Part shown: positions 56,581 to 64,000 of the stretch, piece after piece | Position numbering within the stretch: the first letter of the stretch is position 1 | How the letters are laid out: each line of letters opens with the position of its first letter | Assembly (NCBI RefSeq): GCF_001628715.1 | Contig: NZ_CP011120.1 | Coordinates: 1,178,001-1,242,000, forward strand | DNA: 64,000 bases | Direction: 5' to 3' | Source: Acetobacter oryzifermentans | GTDB taxonomy: Bacteria; Pseudomonadota; Alphaproteobacteria; Acetobacterales; Acetobacteraceae | The notes under the pieces: model-generated | Seen by the model: only the letters and a program-made list of their open reading frames with translations | Database searches by the model: none | What the model was told of the DNA's origin: nothing | Translations under genes and position numbers: made by a program

Positions 56581-58494
56581 ATGATGACAGCTGATTCTTC
56601 CCCTTCAGATACCCTGCCTGTGGTGCAGGAACAGGCAGCCCCTGCTGTAAAGGGGGTAGAGGCCATTCGGCATGCACTTAAAACCATGCCGCTTTCACCC
56701 GGCGTGTATCGTATGCTCGGCGCTAAGGGGGAAGTGTTGTACGTTGGCAAGGCGTTGGCGCTTAAAAAGCGGGTAACGTCTTACACCCACATTAACCGCT
56801 TGCCCGAACGGCTACGGCGCATGGTTTCCGAAACGGTAGCAATGGAAATTGTTACCACCCATACGGAAGCCGAAGCACTGTTGCTGGAGGCCAACTACAT
56901 CAAGCGCATGAAGCCGCGCTTCAACATTCTGCTGCGGGATGACAAAAGCTATCCGTGGCTGATGCTGACAGATGCGCATGCGTTTCCGCAAATTGCCAAA
57001 CACCGTGGCAAGGCCATTAAAGGAGCCAGCCTATGGGGGCCGTTTGCTTCGGCTTGGGCGGTTAATCAGACCCTCAATCTGATCCAGCGCGTTTTTCTGC
57101 TACGCTCCTGCACGGATGCGGTTTTTAACGCACGCACCCGGCCGTGCCTGCTTTATCAAATCAAACGTTGCTCTGGCCCGTGTGTAGATCGAATAGATCA
57201 GGAAGCTTACGGCAAATTGGTGGAGCAGGCGCGAGAGTTCCTTTCTGGCAAGGATACGGCGCTGCGTGAAACCTTGGGACAGGAAATGAATGCGGCAGCA
57301 GAAGCGCTGGATTTTGAGCGTGCTGCTGTATTGCGTGATCGTATTCGTGCGTTGGCGCAAATGCAGGAATCCAGCGTAATCAACCCCGCATCTCTTCAGG
57401 ATGCAGATGTGCTGGCCCTGTGGCAGGAGGCCGGACACGCCTGTATTCAGCTCTTTTTCATTCGCGGTGGACGTAATAATGGCAGCCGCTCATTCTTTCC
57501 CGCCCATACGCAGGATGCCTCACCCGCAGATGTGCTTTCTGCCTTTATCGCGCAGTTTTACGATGACAAACCCTGTCCAGCACAGATTTTGGTCAATTAT
57601 GAACTCCCGGAATCTTTGCTGCTGACAGAGGCACTCTCTCTTCGGCGGGGGCGGAAGGTGGAAATTCTTGCGCCGCAAAGGGGCGAGAAAAAGCAGGTGC
57701 TTGACCATGCCGTGAGCAACGCGCGGGATGCACTAAGCCGCAAGCTGGCGGAAACCGCAGGGCAGGCCAAGTTGCTACAAGGCGTGGCAGATGTTCTGGG
57801 GCTGGATGCGCCGCCAGAACGCATAGAAGTGTACGATAACAGCCATATTCAGGGCTCGCACGCCTATGGTGTTATGATTGTGGGCGGGCCGGAGGGCTTT
57901 AACCGCAAGGCGTATCGCAAGTTCAAAATCAAAGGCCCTGTCACGCCGGGGGATGATTTTGGCATGATGCGCGAAGTGCTGGAACGCCGCTTTGGTCGCG
58001 CTTTGAAAGAGGCAGAAGATGGCGATACCTCTAATTGGCCAGATGTTCTGCTGATTGATGGTGGGGCAGGGCAATATTCTGCCGTGCGCAGTGTGCTGGA
58101 TGATCTGGGCGTAACGGGTGTAAAACTTGTAGGTATTGCCAAAGGGCCGGACCGCGATGCTGGGAAGGAGTGGTTCTATACGGAGGATAAGGAACCCTTC
58201 CAGCTCGATCTGAGAGACCCCGTACTGTACTATTTGCAACGGTTGCGCGATGAGGCCCACCGTTTTGCCATTACCACCCATAGGTCTGGTAGATCCAAAA
58301 CACTGGTGAAGTCCGAACTGGATGATGTGCCCGGTATTGGGCCTGCACGTAAAAAGCTGTTGTTAAACACATTTGGTTCAGCGCGTGCTATCAAGCAGGC
58401 TGGTTTGGCAGAACTGGAAGCCGCTCATGGTATCAGCCGGGAAACAGCGCGTGCCATTTACGGCCATTTTCACCCGGATTGGACACCGGGATAA
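56581..58494 (+). CDS. uvrC: UvrABC system protein C
   Basis: UvrC makes both incisions in nucleotide excision repair. The 637-residue protein has the GIY-YIG domain ([26 protein letters not shown]), a Cys-rich segment ([17 protein letters not shown]), the UvrB-interacting UVR motif ([16 protein letters not shown]), an RNase H-like endonuclease domain ([28 protein letters not shown]) and C-terminal helix-hairpin-helix repeats ([16 protein letters not shown]). The upstream gap holds an inverted repeat and a DnaA-box match. Confidence 0.97.
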   Translation: MMTADSSPSDTLPVVQEQAAPAVKGVEAIRHALKTMPLSPGVYRMLGAKGEVLYVGKALALKKRVTSYTHINRLPERLRRMVSETVAMEIVTTHTEAEALLLEANYIKRMKPRFNILLRDDKSYPWLMLTDAHAFPQIAKHRGKAIKGASLWGPFASAWAVNQTLNLIQRVFLLRSCTDAVFNARTRPCLLYQIKRCSGPCVDRIDQEAYGKLVEQAREFLSGKDTALRETLGQEMNAAAEALDFERAAVLRDRIRALAQMQESSVINPASLQDADVLALWQEAGHACIQLFFIRGGRNNGSRSFFPAHTQDASPADVLSAFIAQFYDDKPCPAQILVNYELPESLLLTEALSLRRGRKVEILAPQRGEKKQVLDHAVSNARDALSRKLAETAGQAKLLQGVADVLGLDAPPERIEVYDNSHIQGSHAYGVMIVGGPEGFNRKAYRKFKIKGPVTPGDDFGMMREVLERRFGRALKEAEDGDTSNWPDVLLIDGGAGQYSAVRSVLDDLGVTGVKLVGIAKGPDRDAGKEWFYTEDKEPFQLDLRDPVLYYLQRLRDEAHRFAITTHRSGRSKTLVKSELDDVPGIGPARKKLLLNTFGSARAIKQAGLAELEAAHGISRETARAIYGHFHPDWTPG

Positions 58495-58596
58495 ATATGG
58501 GCATATGAGCATTGCAGAAGAATTCTGGGTATCTGACACCTTCGCGATGGCATAAGCCATTCCAGCAGTGCAGGAAATAGGTTACTATATCCCGCA

Positions 58597-59166
58597 ATGC
58601 TGACAGATCTGCCGAATGTCCTGACAATCTCGCGTATTGTAGCCATACCCATTGTGGTCACTCTGGCTGCATGGGGGAGCCCGCGCACAGATGCCTTGGC
58701 GTGTCTGCTGTTTATTCTAGCGGGAATAACCGATTATTTTGATGGCAAGCTGGCACGTTCACGCCATCAGATGTCAGATTTCGGGCGTATGTTTGATTCC
58801 ATTGCAGATAAGCTTCTGGTTGGGGCTTGTTTAATGGTTCTGGCTGGTTTTGCGCGCCTGCCTTATCAGGGGTTATGGCCTGCCATTATTATTCTTTGCC
58901 GTGAAATTCTGGTGTCCGGCATGCGGGAATATCTGGCGGAACGCCGCGCACGCTTGCCTGTAACCCGTTTGGCAAAGTGGAAAACCGGCTTCCAGATGAC
59001 AGCCATTGGTTTTTTGCTGGCGGGGGATGGCACAGGCGCTTTATTGGGTATGCCGTGGCTGCCAGTTGCGCTTATTGGTGCTGTATTACTTTGGATTTCT
59101 GCGGTGCTTACATTGATAACCGGCTGGGATTATTTAACAACCGGCCTACGTCATGTTGAAATGTAA
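58597..59166 (+). CDS. pgsA: CDP-diacylglycerol-glycerol-3-phosphate 3-phosphatidyltransferase
   Basis: PgsA makes phosphatidylglycerophosphate, the precursor of phosphatidylglycerol and cardiolipin. The 189-residue membrane protein has the complete CDP-alcohol phosphotransferase motif, D-x2-DG-x2-AR-x8-G-x3-D-x3-D, from DYFDGKLAR to FDSIADK, and the opening LPNVLTISRIVAIPIVV typical of PgsA. Several hydrophobic segments follow. It lies 102 nt after uvrC, an arrangement also seen in enterobacteria (uvrC-pgsA). Confidence 0.95.
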   Translation: MLTDLPNVLTISRIVAIPIVVTLAAWGSPRTDALACLLFILAGITDYFDGKLARSRHQMSDFGRMFDSIADKLLVGACLMVLAGFARLPYQGLWPAIIILCREILVSGMREYLAERRARLPVTRLAKWKTGFQMTAIGFLLAGDGTGALLGMPWLPVALIGAVLLWISAVLTLITGWDYLTTGLRHVEM

Positions 59167-59351
59167 AAAACTTTGTTACTATTTTAGTAATACGTTGCAT
59201 CTATTCCAGAAAAATAACTTCATTTTGCTGCATCGCCTTGTGTCTGGTGGATAAACCGTTATTTAGCATGAGGTGCGGTTCTAAAAGGCCGCAATCGCAG
59301 GCAGGGAATGATTCGCCTGCTGTTGAAAGATGATGATTGCGGAGTCAGGGC

Positions 59352-59879
59352 ATGCGGAAAGCCGCTCTTCTAGGTTTATGTATGATCGTGAGCGGATGTG
59401 CAGGCTTTGACAAGTTTGTCTCGGATACAGCAACGCTTCCGGGTGAAAACCCCAATGCAGCCACCGGGGATGATTTAAACATGCGGCGGATCAGGGGGCA
59501 GTCTGCTGTAGATGTCCCTATCCTGCCAGAAGGCGGTAATATGTGGCCCGGCCCACCAACGCCGCTGCCTACGCTGGAAGATGTTGAAAAAGACCGTGCT
59601 GGCACCGTGTTGGGCGGAGACTCTGCCGCAGGCCCGCAGCTTCCTGATGGCGAGGAAATGAGTATTGGCGAAAAAGAAGATATTCGCCACGGTGTTATTG
59701 GGGGAGGCACGGCAGGTAAACTGCCAGATGCAGAACCAGATGTTTCCAGCAAATACGGGGCGCATCGTGGTAATGGGGCCCCCATTGAAATCCCAAATGA
59801 TGATGGTACCATTACCTTGATCCAGCCAGATGGATCCGTTAGCACCATCAAAGATAACCGTTCTACCGTACATCATTAA
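59352..59879 (+). CDS. Putative lipoprotein of unknown function
   Basis: The 175-residue protein has a short signal with lipobox VSGC ending at Cys16, then a low-complexity, Gly/Pro/Asp/Glu-rich mature part (PEGGNMWPGPPTPLPTLEDV) without predicted helices and a repeat-like end (DDGTITLIQPDGSVSTI). It may be disordered and surface-attached. GGAG 7 nt upstream supports ATG 59352 over 59337. The preceding 185 bp is AT-rich with no gene. I do not recognise the family. Confidence 0.75.
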   Translation: MRKAALLGLCMIVSGCAGFDKFVSDTATLPGENPNAATGDDLNMRRIRGQSAVDVPILPEGGNMWPGPPTPLPTLEDVEKDRAGTVLGGDSAAGPQLPDGEEMSIGEKEDIRHGVIGGGTAGKLPDAEPDVSSKYGAHRGNGAPIEIPNDDGTITLIQPDGSVSTIKDNRSTVHH

Positions 59880-59942
59880 CCGCTACGCTATTGAAGCGTG
59901 GCAGATGAAACGGCTGAAAACTCAAACCGCAGTAGGCAGGCC

Positions 59943-60206
59943 ATGACAGGCTCAGTAAATATTCTTTATTTTGCCGCCCTGCGTGAGCAACTGGGGCGCG
60001 AAGGCCAGCAGGTTACTCTGCCATCCAATAGTGTGCCTGTAGCGGCTTTGGTGCAGGAACTGCGCCTGCACGATGCTAAGCTGGATGAGGTGTTTGCAGC
60101 GATGCCTCGCATCCGTGTGGCCATCAACCAAAAGCTGGGCGGGTTTGATACCTGCGTGCAGCCGGGTGATGAGCTGGCGTTTTTCCCCCCCATGACGGGC
60201 GGCTGA
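59943..60206 (+). CDS. moaD: Molybdopterin synthase small subunit MoaD
   Basis: MoaD is the ubiquitin-like sulfur carrier of molybdopterin synthase. The 87-residue protein has a beta-grasp fold (VNILYFAALREQLG; VAINQK; GDELAFFPPMTGG) and ends in Gly-Gly, which is thiocarboxylated. ATG 59943 is used; an upstream frame to 59898 lacks similarity. moaE follows after 5 nt. Confidence 0.94.
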   Translation: MTGSVNILYFAALREQLGREGQQVTLPSNSVPVAALVQELRLHDAKLDEVFAAMPRIRVAINQKLGGFDTCVQPGDELAFFPPMTGG

Positions 60207-60211
60207 TACTT

Positions 60212-60682
60212 ATGTCTGTCCGTGTTCTGGTGCAGCAGGCAGCTTTTGACATAGGGGCTGAAACCTTGCGCCTTTCCAACCTTTCCGAACACATTGGCGG
60301 TATGGGCCTGTTTGTAGGGCAGGTGCGTGGTGGAGATGGCTTGCTGAGCCTGACACTGGAACATTATCCGGGCATGACGGAAACCATTCTCAACCAACTT
60401 GCGCAGGAGGCCATGCAGCGCTTTAGCCTGCTTGGGTGCACCCTTATACACAGGGTTGGCCGGTTAGAAGTGGGCGAACCCATTGTGCTGGTTGGGGCGG
60501 CTGCGGCCCATCGGGGTGCTGCGCTTTCGGCCACATCGTTCTTGATTGATCGGCTTAAAACCGGCGCGCCGTTTTGGAAAAAAGAAGAATTTGCCAATGG
60601 CCATACCGCATGGGTGGATGCGCGGGAAGAAGATGAACATGCTGCGGCGGCATGGACGCGCACAGCACCTTCATCTTCCTGA
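60212..60682 (+). CDS. moaE: Molybdopterin synthase catalytic subunit MoaE
   Basis: MoaE transfers sulfur from MoaD to precursor Z (cPMP). The 156-residue protein has GLFVGQVRGGDGLLSLTLEHYPGM, IHRVGRLEVGEPIVLV and KTGAPFWKKEEF with the catalytic Lys residues. It is co-transcribed with moaD and convergent with bioA. Confidence 0.95.
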   Translation: MSVRVLVQQAAFDIGAETLRLSNLSEHIGGMGLFVGQVRGGDGLLSLTLEHYPGMTETILNQLAQEAMQRFSLLGCTLIHRVGRLEVGEPIVLVGAAAAHRGAALSATSFLIDRLKTGAPFWKKEEFANGHTAWVDAREEDEHAAAAWTRTAPSSS

Positions 60683-60694
60683 CCTTACGGTTTT

Positions 60695-61978
60695 TCAGGA
60701 TAATACTTTATAAATAGCATTGGTAAGTTTGCGTAAATCCTGTTTTTCAATGGTAAAAGCAGGTGTTAGGTAAACAATATTGCGGAAAGGGCGTATCCAC
60801 ACGCCTTCAGCAATAAAACGTTGGCGCAATGCATCCGGGTTACTGATTTTTTCTAGTTCTACAACACCAATAGCCCCAAGTGTGCGCACATCTTTTACGC
60901 CGGGCAGCGTGCGGCAGGGTTCTAGCGCCTCAGTGAGAAACGCGTTGATAGCTTGGACTTGCTGAAGGCGTGGCGCGGTTTCAAAAAGATCAAGCGAGGC
61001 ATTGGCACAGGCGCAAGCCAGTGGGTTGGCCATAAAGGTGGGGCCGTGCATTAACGCATGTTCGGGGTTATCAGAAAGGAAAGCCTCAAACACATGTTGG
61101 CGTGCTACTGTGGCGGCAAGGGCCATGGTGCCCCCGGTAAGCGCTTTTGAAAGCGTAATAATATCGGGCACAATACCAGCCTGTTCACAGGCAAACATGG
61201 TGCCTGTTCGGCCAAAGCCGGTGAAGATTTCATCTAAAATCAGCAGAACATCATGGTCATCCGCAGCTTTGCGTAAGGTGCGCAGTGTTTGTGGAGAATG
61301 AAACAACATGCCGCCAGCACCTTGCACCAAAGGCTCGGTGATAATGGCGGCCAGTTCGTGCGCGTGTTTTGCCAACAGATTCATAAAAACGGCCGTGGTG
61401 GCCGCATCTACTGGCAGTGGGGAGATGACGTGCTCCATCAGGGCAGAGCCATAGAGATGGTGCATGCCCTCTTCCGGATCGCAAACAGACATGGTGGCCA
61501 GTGTGTCTCCATGATAGCCGCCACGGAACGCCAGCATTTTGGTGCGTTTGGTTTGCCCTTTGTTCAAACGGTACTGAATAGCCATTTTCATGGCGACTTC
61601 TACAGAAACCGAACCTGAATCCGTAAAGAACACCCGCTCTAGGTCTCCCGGTAGCATGGCGCATAATCTGCTCGCCAAGCGTAAGGCAGGTTCATGCACC
61701 ATGCCGCCAAACATTACATGAGGCATGGTTTCCATTTGCTGGCAGACGGCTTGGCGAATATGCGGGTGATTATAGCCGTGGCAGGCTGTCCACCATGCCG
61801 CCACGCCATCCACCAGTTCCCGACCATCTGTTAGGGTAATGCGCGTGTTATGCGTGCTTGCGGCGGCAAGAGGCGCAGGGGCTGTTTTCATCTGGCTATA
61901 AGGCAGCCAGATATGGGGCAGGCCCTGCGTGTACCATTCCGGCATGGAAGATAAAGATGAGCCGGAAGCTTCTGTCAT
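60695..61978 (-). CDS. bioA: Adenosylmethionine-8-amino-7-oxononanoate aminotransferase
   Basis: BioA makes 7,8-diaminopelargonate in biotin synthesis. The 427-residue PLP enzyme (fold type I) has LPYSQMKTAP, LVDGVAAWWTACHGYNHP, FTDSGSVSVEVAMKMA, LDEIFTGFGRTGTMFA and TLSKALTGGTMALA (PLP Lys). GGGGA 7 nt before ATG 61978 favours it over ATG 61993. It is divergent from bioF with only about 57 bp between; I see no BirA- or BioR-type operator there. Confidence 0.96.
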   Translation of the reverse strand: MTEASGSSLSSMPEWYTQGLPHIWLPYSQMKTAPAPLAAASTHNTRITLTDGRELVDGVAAWWTACHGYNHPHIRQAVCQQMETMPHVMFGGMVHEPALRLASRLCAMLPGDLERVFFTDSGSVSVEVAMKMAIQYRLNKGQTKRTKMLAFRGGYHGDTLATMSVCDPEEGMHHLYGSALMEHVISPLPVDAATTAVFMNLLAKHAHELAAIITEPLVQGAGGMLFHSPQTLRTLRKAADDHDVLLILDEIFTGFGRTGTMFACEQAGIVPDIITLSKALTGGTMALAATVARQHVFEAFLSDNPEHALMHGPTFMANPLACACANASLDLFETAPRLQQVQAINAFLTEALEPCRTLPGVKDVRTLGAIGVVELEKISNPDALRQRFIAEGVWIRPFRNIVYLTPAFTIEKQDLRKLTNAIYKVLS

Positions 61979-62035
61979 GGAATGTTTCCCCATAGATGAT
62001 TGACCCGCCCTTCAGGCTGCGGCACCACATGTTAC

Positions 62036-63217
62036 ATGACGCGGTTTGATAATCTTTTCCAGAAGGGGCTGGCGGATCTGTCTGCTCAGGGGCGTTTGCG
62101 CACCTGTCAGCAATGGCAATATGCGGGTGGTGCGCTGCTCAAGCGTTCAGATGGCGTTGTGGTCATAGATTTTTCGTCCAACGATTATCTGGGCCTGCGC
62201 ATGCACCCTTTGTTGCGTGAGCGCGCATCCGCTTGGGCACAGGCAGAAGGCAGCGGCAGTGGTGCTTCCCGGTTGGTAACGGGTACATCCTCCCAGGCTT
62301 GTGCGCTGGAAAAGCGCGTGGCGCGGCTAAAGCATATGCAGGCGGCACGTTTGTTTTCTTCTGGCTGGCAGGCCAATGCCTCTCTGGTGCCAGCTTTGGC
62401 GCGGCTTTCTGCGCAGGTATATGGTGCTCCCGCCGTTATTCTGGCGGATAAGCTTATTCATGCCAGCCTGTATCATGGTTGTGCAGCAGCAGGTGTCCGC
62501 CCGATTCGGTTCCGCCATAATGATGTGGCGCACCTTGAAAGCCAACTTCAGAAAATCGAAGGGGCAGGCCTACGCATTGTGCTGACAGAAAGCGTGTTCA
62601 GCATGGATGGTGATGTGGCGGATATTGCCGCGTTGCATGAGGTGGCCCAAAGATACGATGCGCTACTGTGCGTAGATGAAGCCCACGCAACCGGCATACT
62701 GGGGCCAGAAGGTGCCGGGCTGGCAAACGGACTGGCAGATGTAGTGGTTGGCACATTTAGTAAAGCCTTAGGCAGTATGGGCGCGTTTATTGCAGCATCT
62801 GAAGGCTTATGCAGATGGTTGGATAACGCGGCTTCCGGTTTTATTTATTCCACTGCGCCGTCTCCTTTGGTCTTGGGGGCTGTTGATGCAGCGCTTGATC
62901 TGCTGCCGCAAATGGATACCCAACGCGCCCATGTGGGTGCACTTGCCGCCAGCTTTCGCCAGAGAATGCACGATGCCGGGCAGGATACTGGGCCATCAAG
63001 CACCCAGATTGTGCCCATTCTGGTAGGGCAGGAGGCACAAGCACGCACTCTGGCCCAGAAAATGGCAGAGGCGGGTTTTCTTGCTGTGGCTATTCGCCCG
63101 CCTACTGTGCCACCGGGGAGCTGCCGTTTGCGGGTGGTTTTTCATGCCAACCATACATGGGCGCAAATGGAGGCTTTGGCTGATACGTTTATCCGCGCCA
63201 GCAAAGGCATGGCATAA
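62036..63217 (+). CDS. bioF: 8-amino-7-oxononanoate synthase
   Basis: BioF joins pimeloyl-ACP and alanine. The 393-residue PLP enzyme has FSSNDYLGLRMHP, GSGASRLVTGTS, LFSSGWQANAS, VDEAHATGILGPEGAG and GTFSKALGSMGAF (PLP Lys). ATG 62036 is used; a TTG at 62000 would add 12 residues. The next gene's ATG overlaps its stop (TAATG). Confidence 0.96.
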   Translation: MTRFDNLFQKGLADLSAQGRLRTCQQWQYAGGALLKRSDGVVVIDFSSNDYLGLRMHPLLRERASAWAQAEGSGSGASRLVTGTSSQACALEKRVARLKHMQAARLFSSGWQANASLVPALARLSAQVYGAPAVILADKLIHASLYHGCAAAGVRPIRFRHNDVAHLESQLQKIEGAGLRIVLTESVFSMDGDVADIAALHEVAQRYDALLCVDEAHATGILGPEGAGLANGLADVVVGTFSKALGSMGAFIAASEGLCRWLDNAASGFIYSTAPSPLVLGAVDAALDLLPQMDTQRAHVGALAASFRQRMHDAGQDTGPSSTQIVPILVGQEAQARTLAQKMAEAGFLAVAIRPPTVPPGSCRLRVVFHANHTWAQMEALADTFIRASKGMA

Positions 63218-63909
63218 TGGCGCGGCTTTTACCCGTGTTTGTGCATGGCTGGGGGTTTGGGCCGGAATTCTGGCAACCTGTGCTTATGCAACTGAATTGG
63301 CCAGATGCCGTAACGCTGGATCTGGGTTTTTTGAAACCACAAACCACTGGCGCAGAAAAAACGGTTACGTTGGATGATCTGCGCCAAAGTCAGCACCCCA
63401 TATTGGGAATTGGCCATTCCCTTGGGTTCATGTGGCTGATGTTGCAACGCAGGCAGGGCGTTTGGCCAGCCGAAAGCAGGTTTGCAGGTATCAACACGTT
63501 TGCCTGTTTTGCCAGCCGGGAAGATTTTCCTGAAGGTGTGGCACCGCGTATTGTGCAACGCATGATACGTGGCTTGGGGCGCGAACCTGCTGCTGTGGTG
63601 AATGACTTTCGCCAGCGTTGTGGGGCATCTTCCGTTTTGGCGGCACGCTGCCAGCCAGAAGCACTGGCATATGGGTTGGATATTCTGCGCACGGAAGATG
63701 CACGGGCAGATTTACCATTAGGCCCATTAGATGTGTTGGCGGGGCGGCAGGATGAAATTGCTTCCCCCAGTATGACCGAGGCTTCTTTTCGGGCTTCGGC
63801 CCATATAAAATGGGTAGAAAATGGTGGCCATTTGCTTCCTCAAACGCACCCGGTTGAGTGTGCTCGGTTTTTGGAAATGCTGCGCAACAGGATGGAACAA
63901 CAACCATGA
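63217..63909 (+). CDS. Alpha/beta hydrolase, BioH-like pimeloyl-ACP methyl ester esterase
   Basis: The 230-residue hydrolase has VHGWGFGPEFW (oxyanion HGWG, as in BioH) and nucleophile GHSLG with Ser68; LAGRQDEI and GGHLLPQTHP probably supply Asp and His. Between bioF and bioC it should cleave the methyl ester BioC installs. Both overlaps (TAATG, ATGA) imply strict coupling. BioG is an alternative name for an analogue with the same role. Confidence 0.85.
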   Translation: MARLLPVFVHGWGFGPEFWQPVLMQLNWPDAVTLDLGFLKPQTTGAEKTVTLDDLRQSQHPILGIGHSLGFMWLMLQRRQGVWPAESRFAGINTFACFASREDFPEGVAPRIVQRMIRGLGREPAAVVNDFRQRCGASSVLAARCQPEALAYGLDILRTEDARADLPLGPLDVLAGRQDEIASPSMTEASFRASAHIKWVENGGHLLPQTHPVECARFLEMLRNRMEQQP

Positions 63910-64000
63910 AAACACCCACCCGCGCTGCGCGTATTTGTAAAAGTTTTGATGCTGCGGAAAAGTATGATCAAGCTGCCACGGTTCAGCGTGTGGCGGCGCG
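63906..64000 (+). CDS. bioC: Malonyl-ACP O-methyltransferase BioC, partial (runs off right edge)
   Basis: Only about 31 codons are visible, from ATG 63906, which overlaps the previous stop as ATGA. FDAAEKYDQAATVQRVAAR matches the BioC N-terminus (F-x2-A-x2-Y-x3-A-x2-Q). BioC methylates malonyl-ACP to start pimelate synthesis. The SAM-binding motifs are beyond the window, so the call also rests on position in the bioF-bioH-like-bioC order. Confidence 0.75.
   Translation, partial: MKTPTRAARICKSFDAAEKYDQAATVQRVAA

Overview
The window looks like chromosomal DNA of an acetic acid bacterium, most likely Acetobacter. The strongest evidence is a 505-residue succinyl-CoA:acetate CoA-transferase (AarC) with its active-site Glu at residue 294, lying close to a 436-residue citrate synthase (AarA type). 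Alphaproteobacterial markers agree: a TrcR/DUF1013 regulator, YdcH/DUF465 small proteins, a DsbA-like gene next to smc, and mid-50s GC. I see no rRNA, tRNA, CRISPR array, insertion sequence, phage or integrase. It is mainly a housekeeping core region.

Layout. 0-7 kb: a partial lipoprotein, a Na+/H+ antiporter with a cyclic-nucleotide-binding tail, an HdeD-like membrane protein, rpsD, prfC and a Nudix hydrolase. 7-17 kb: NAD-type isocitrate dehydrogenase, aminopeptidase P, pcrA/uvrD coupled to prmA, two tandem RadC-family genes running the other way, purEK and two divergent DUF465 genes. 17-23 kb: trcR, an Hsp20 gene with a ROSE-type RNA thermometer, rpmE, mscL, a lipoprotein and secDF. 23-31 kb: an oxidoreductase, nrdAB behind a tandem pair of NrdR-like boxes, a TrmN6-like methyltransferase, a polyprenyl diphosphate synthase, murI and pyrE. 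31-37 kb: the acetate/TCA region, with citrate synthase, a SixA-like phosphatase, chorismate mutase and a phosphoesterase on the minus strand, and aarC divergent on the plus strand. 36-48 kb: a long minus-strand block of acyltransferase, miaB, phoH, ybeY, a CBS/CorC protein, dsbA-like, an unusually long smc, and a membrane-anchored GDPD-like protein overlapping smc. 48-64 kb: tamAB, xth, a dipeptidase, uvrC, pgsA, a lipoprotein, moaDE, bioA, and bioF-bioH-like-bioC, which runs off the right edge.

How it works together. Citrate synthase, isocitrate dehydrogenase and AarC belong to the modified citric acid cycle in which AarC replaces succinyl-CoA synthetase and consumes acetate. TamA/TamB, SecDF, MscL and the lipoproteins serve the envelope. 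YbeY, PhoH, MiaB, PrmA, RpsD, RpmE and PrfC serve translation. PcrA, RadC, UvrC, Xth and SMC serve DNA maintenance.

The points most worth a second look are: (1) a RadC pair in which the first member has lost every JAMM zinc ligand and the second keeps them; (2) a 39-codon ORF with a good ribosome binding site, overlapping aarC by ATGA, downstream of a perfect 10-bp inverted repeat; (3) the ROSE thermometer; (4) the 1515-residue SMC with very long coiled coils and its overlapping pseudo-GDPD neighbour. I found no clearly new multi-gene defence or biosynthetic system.
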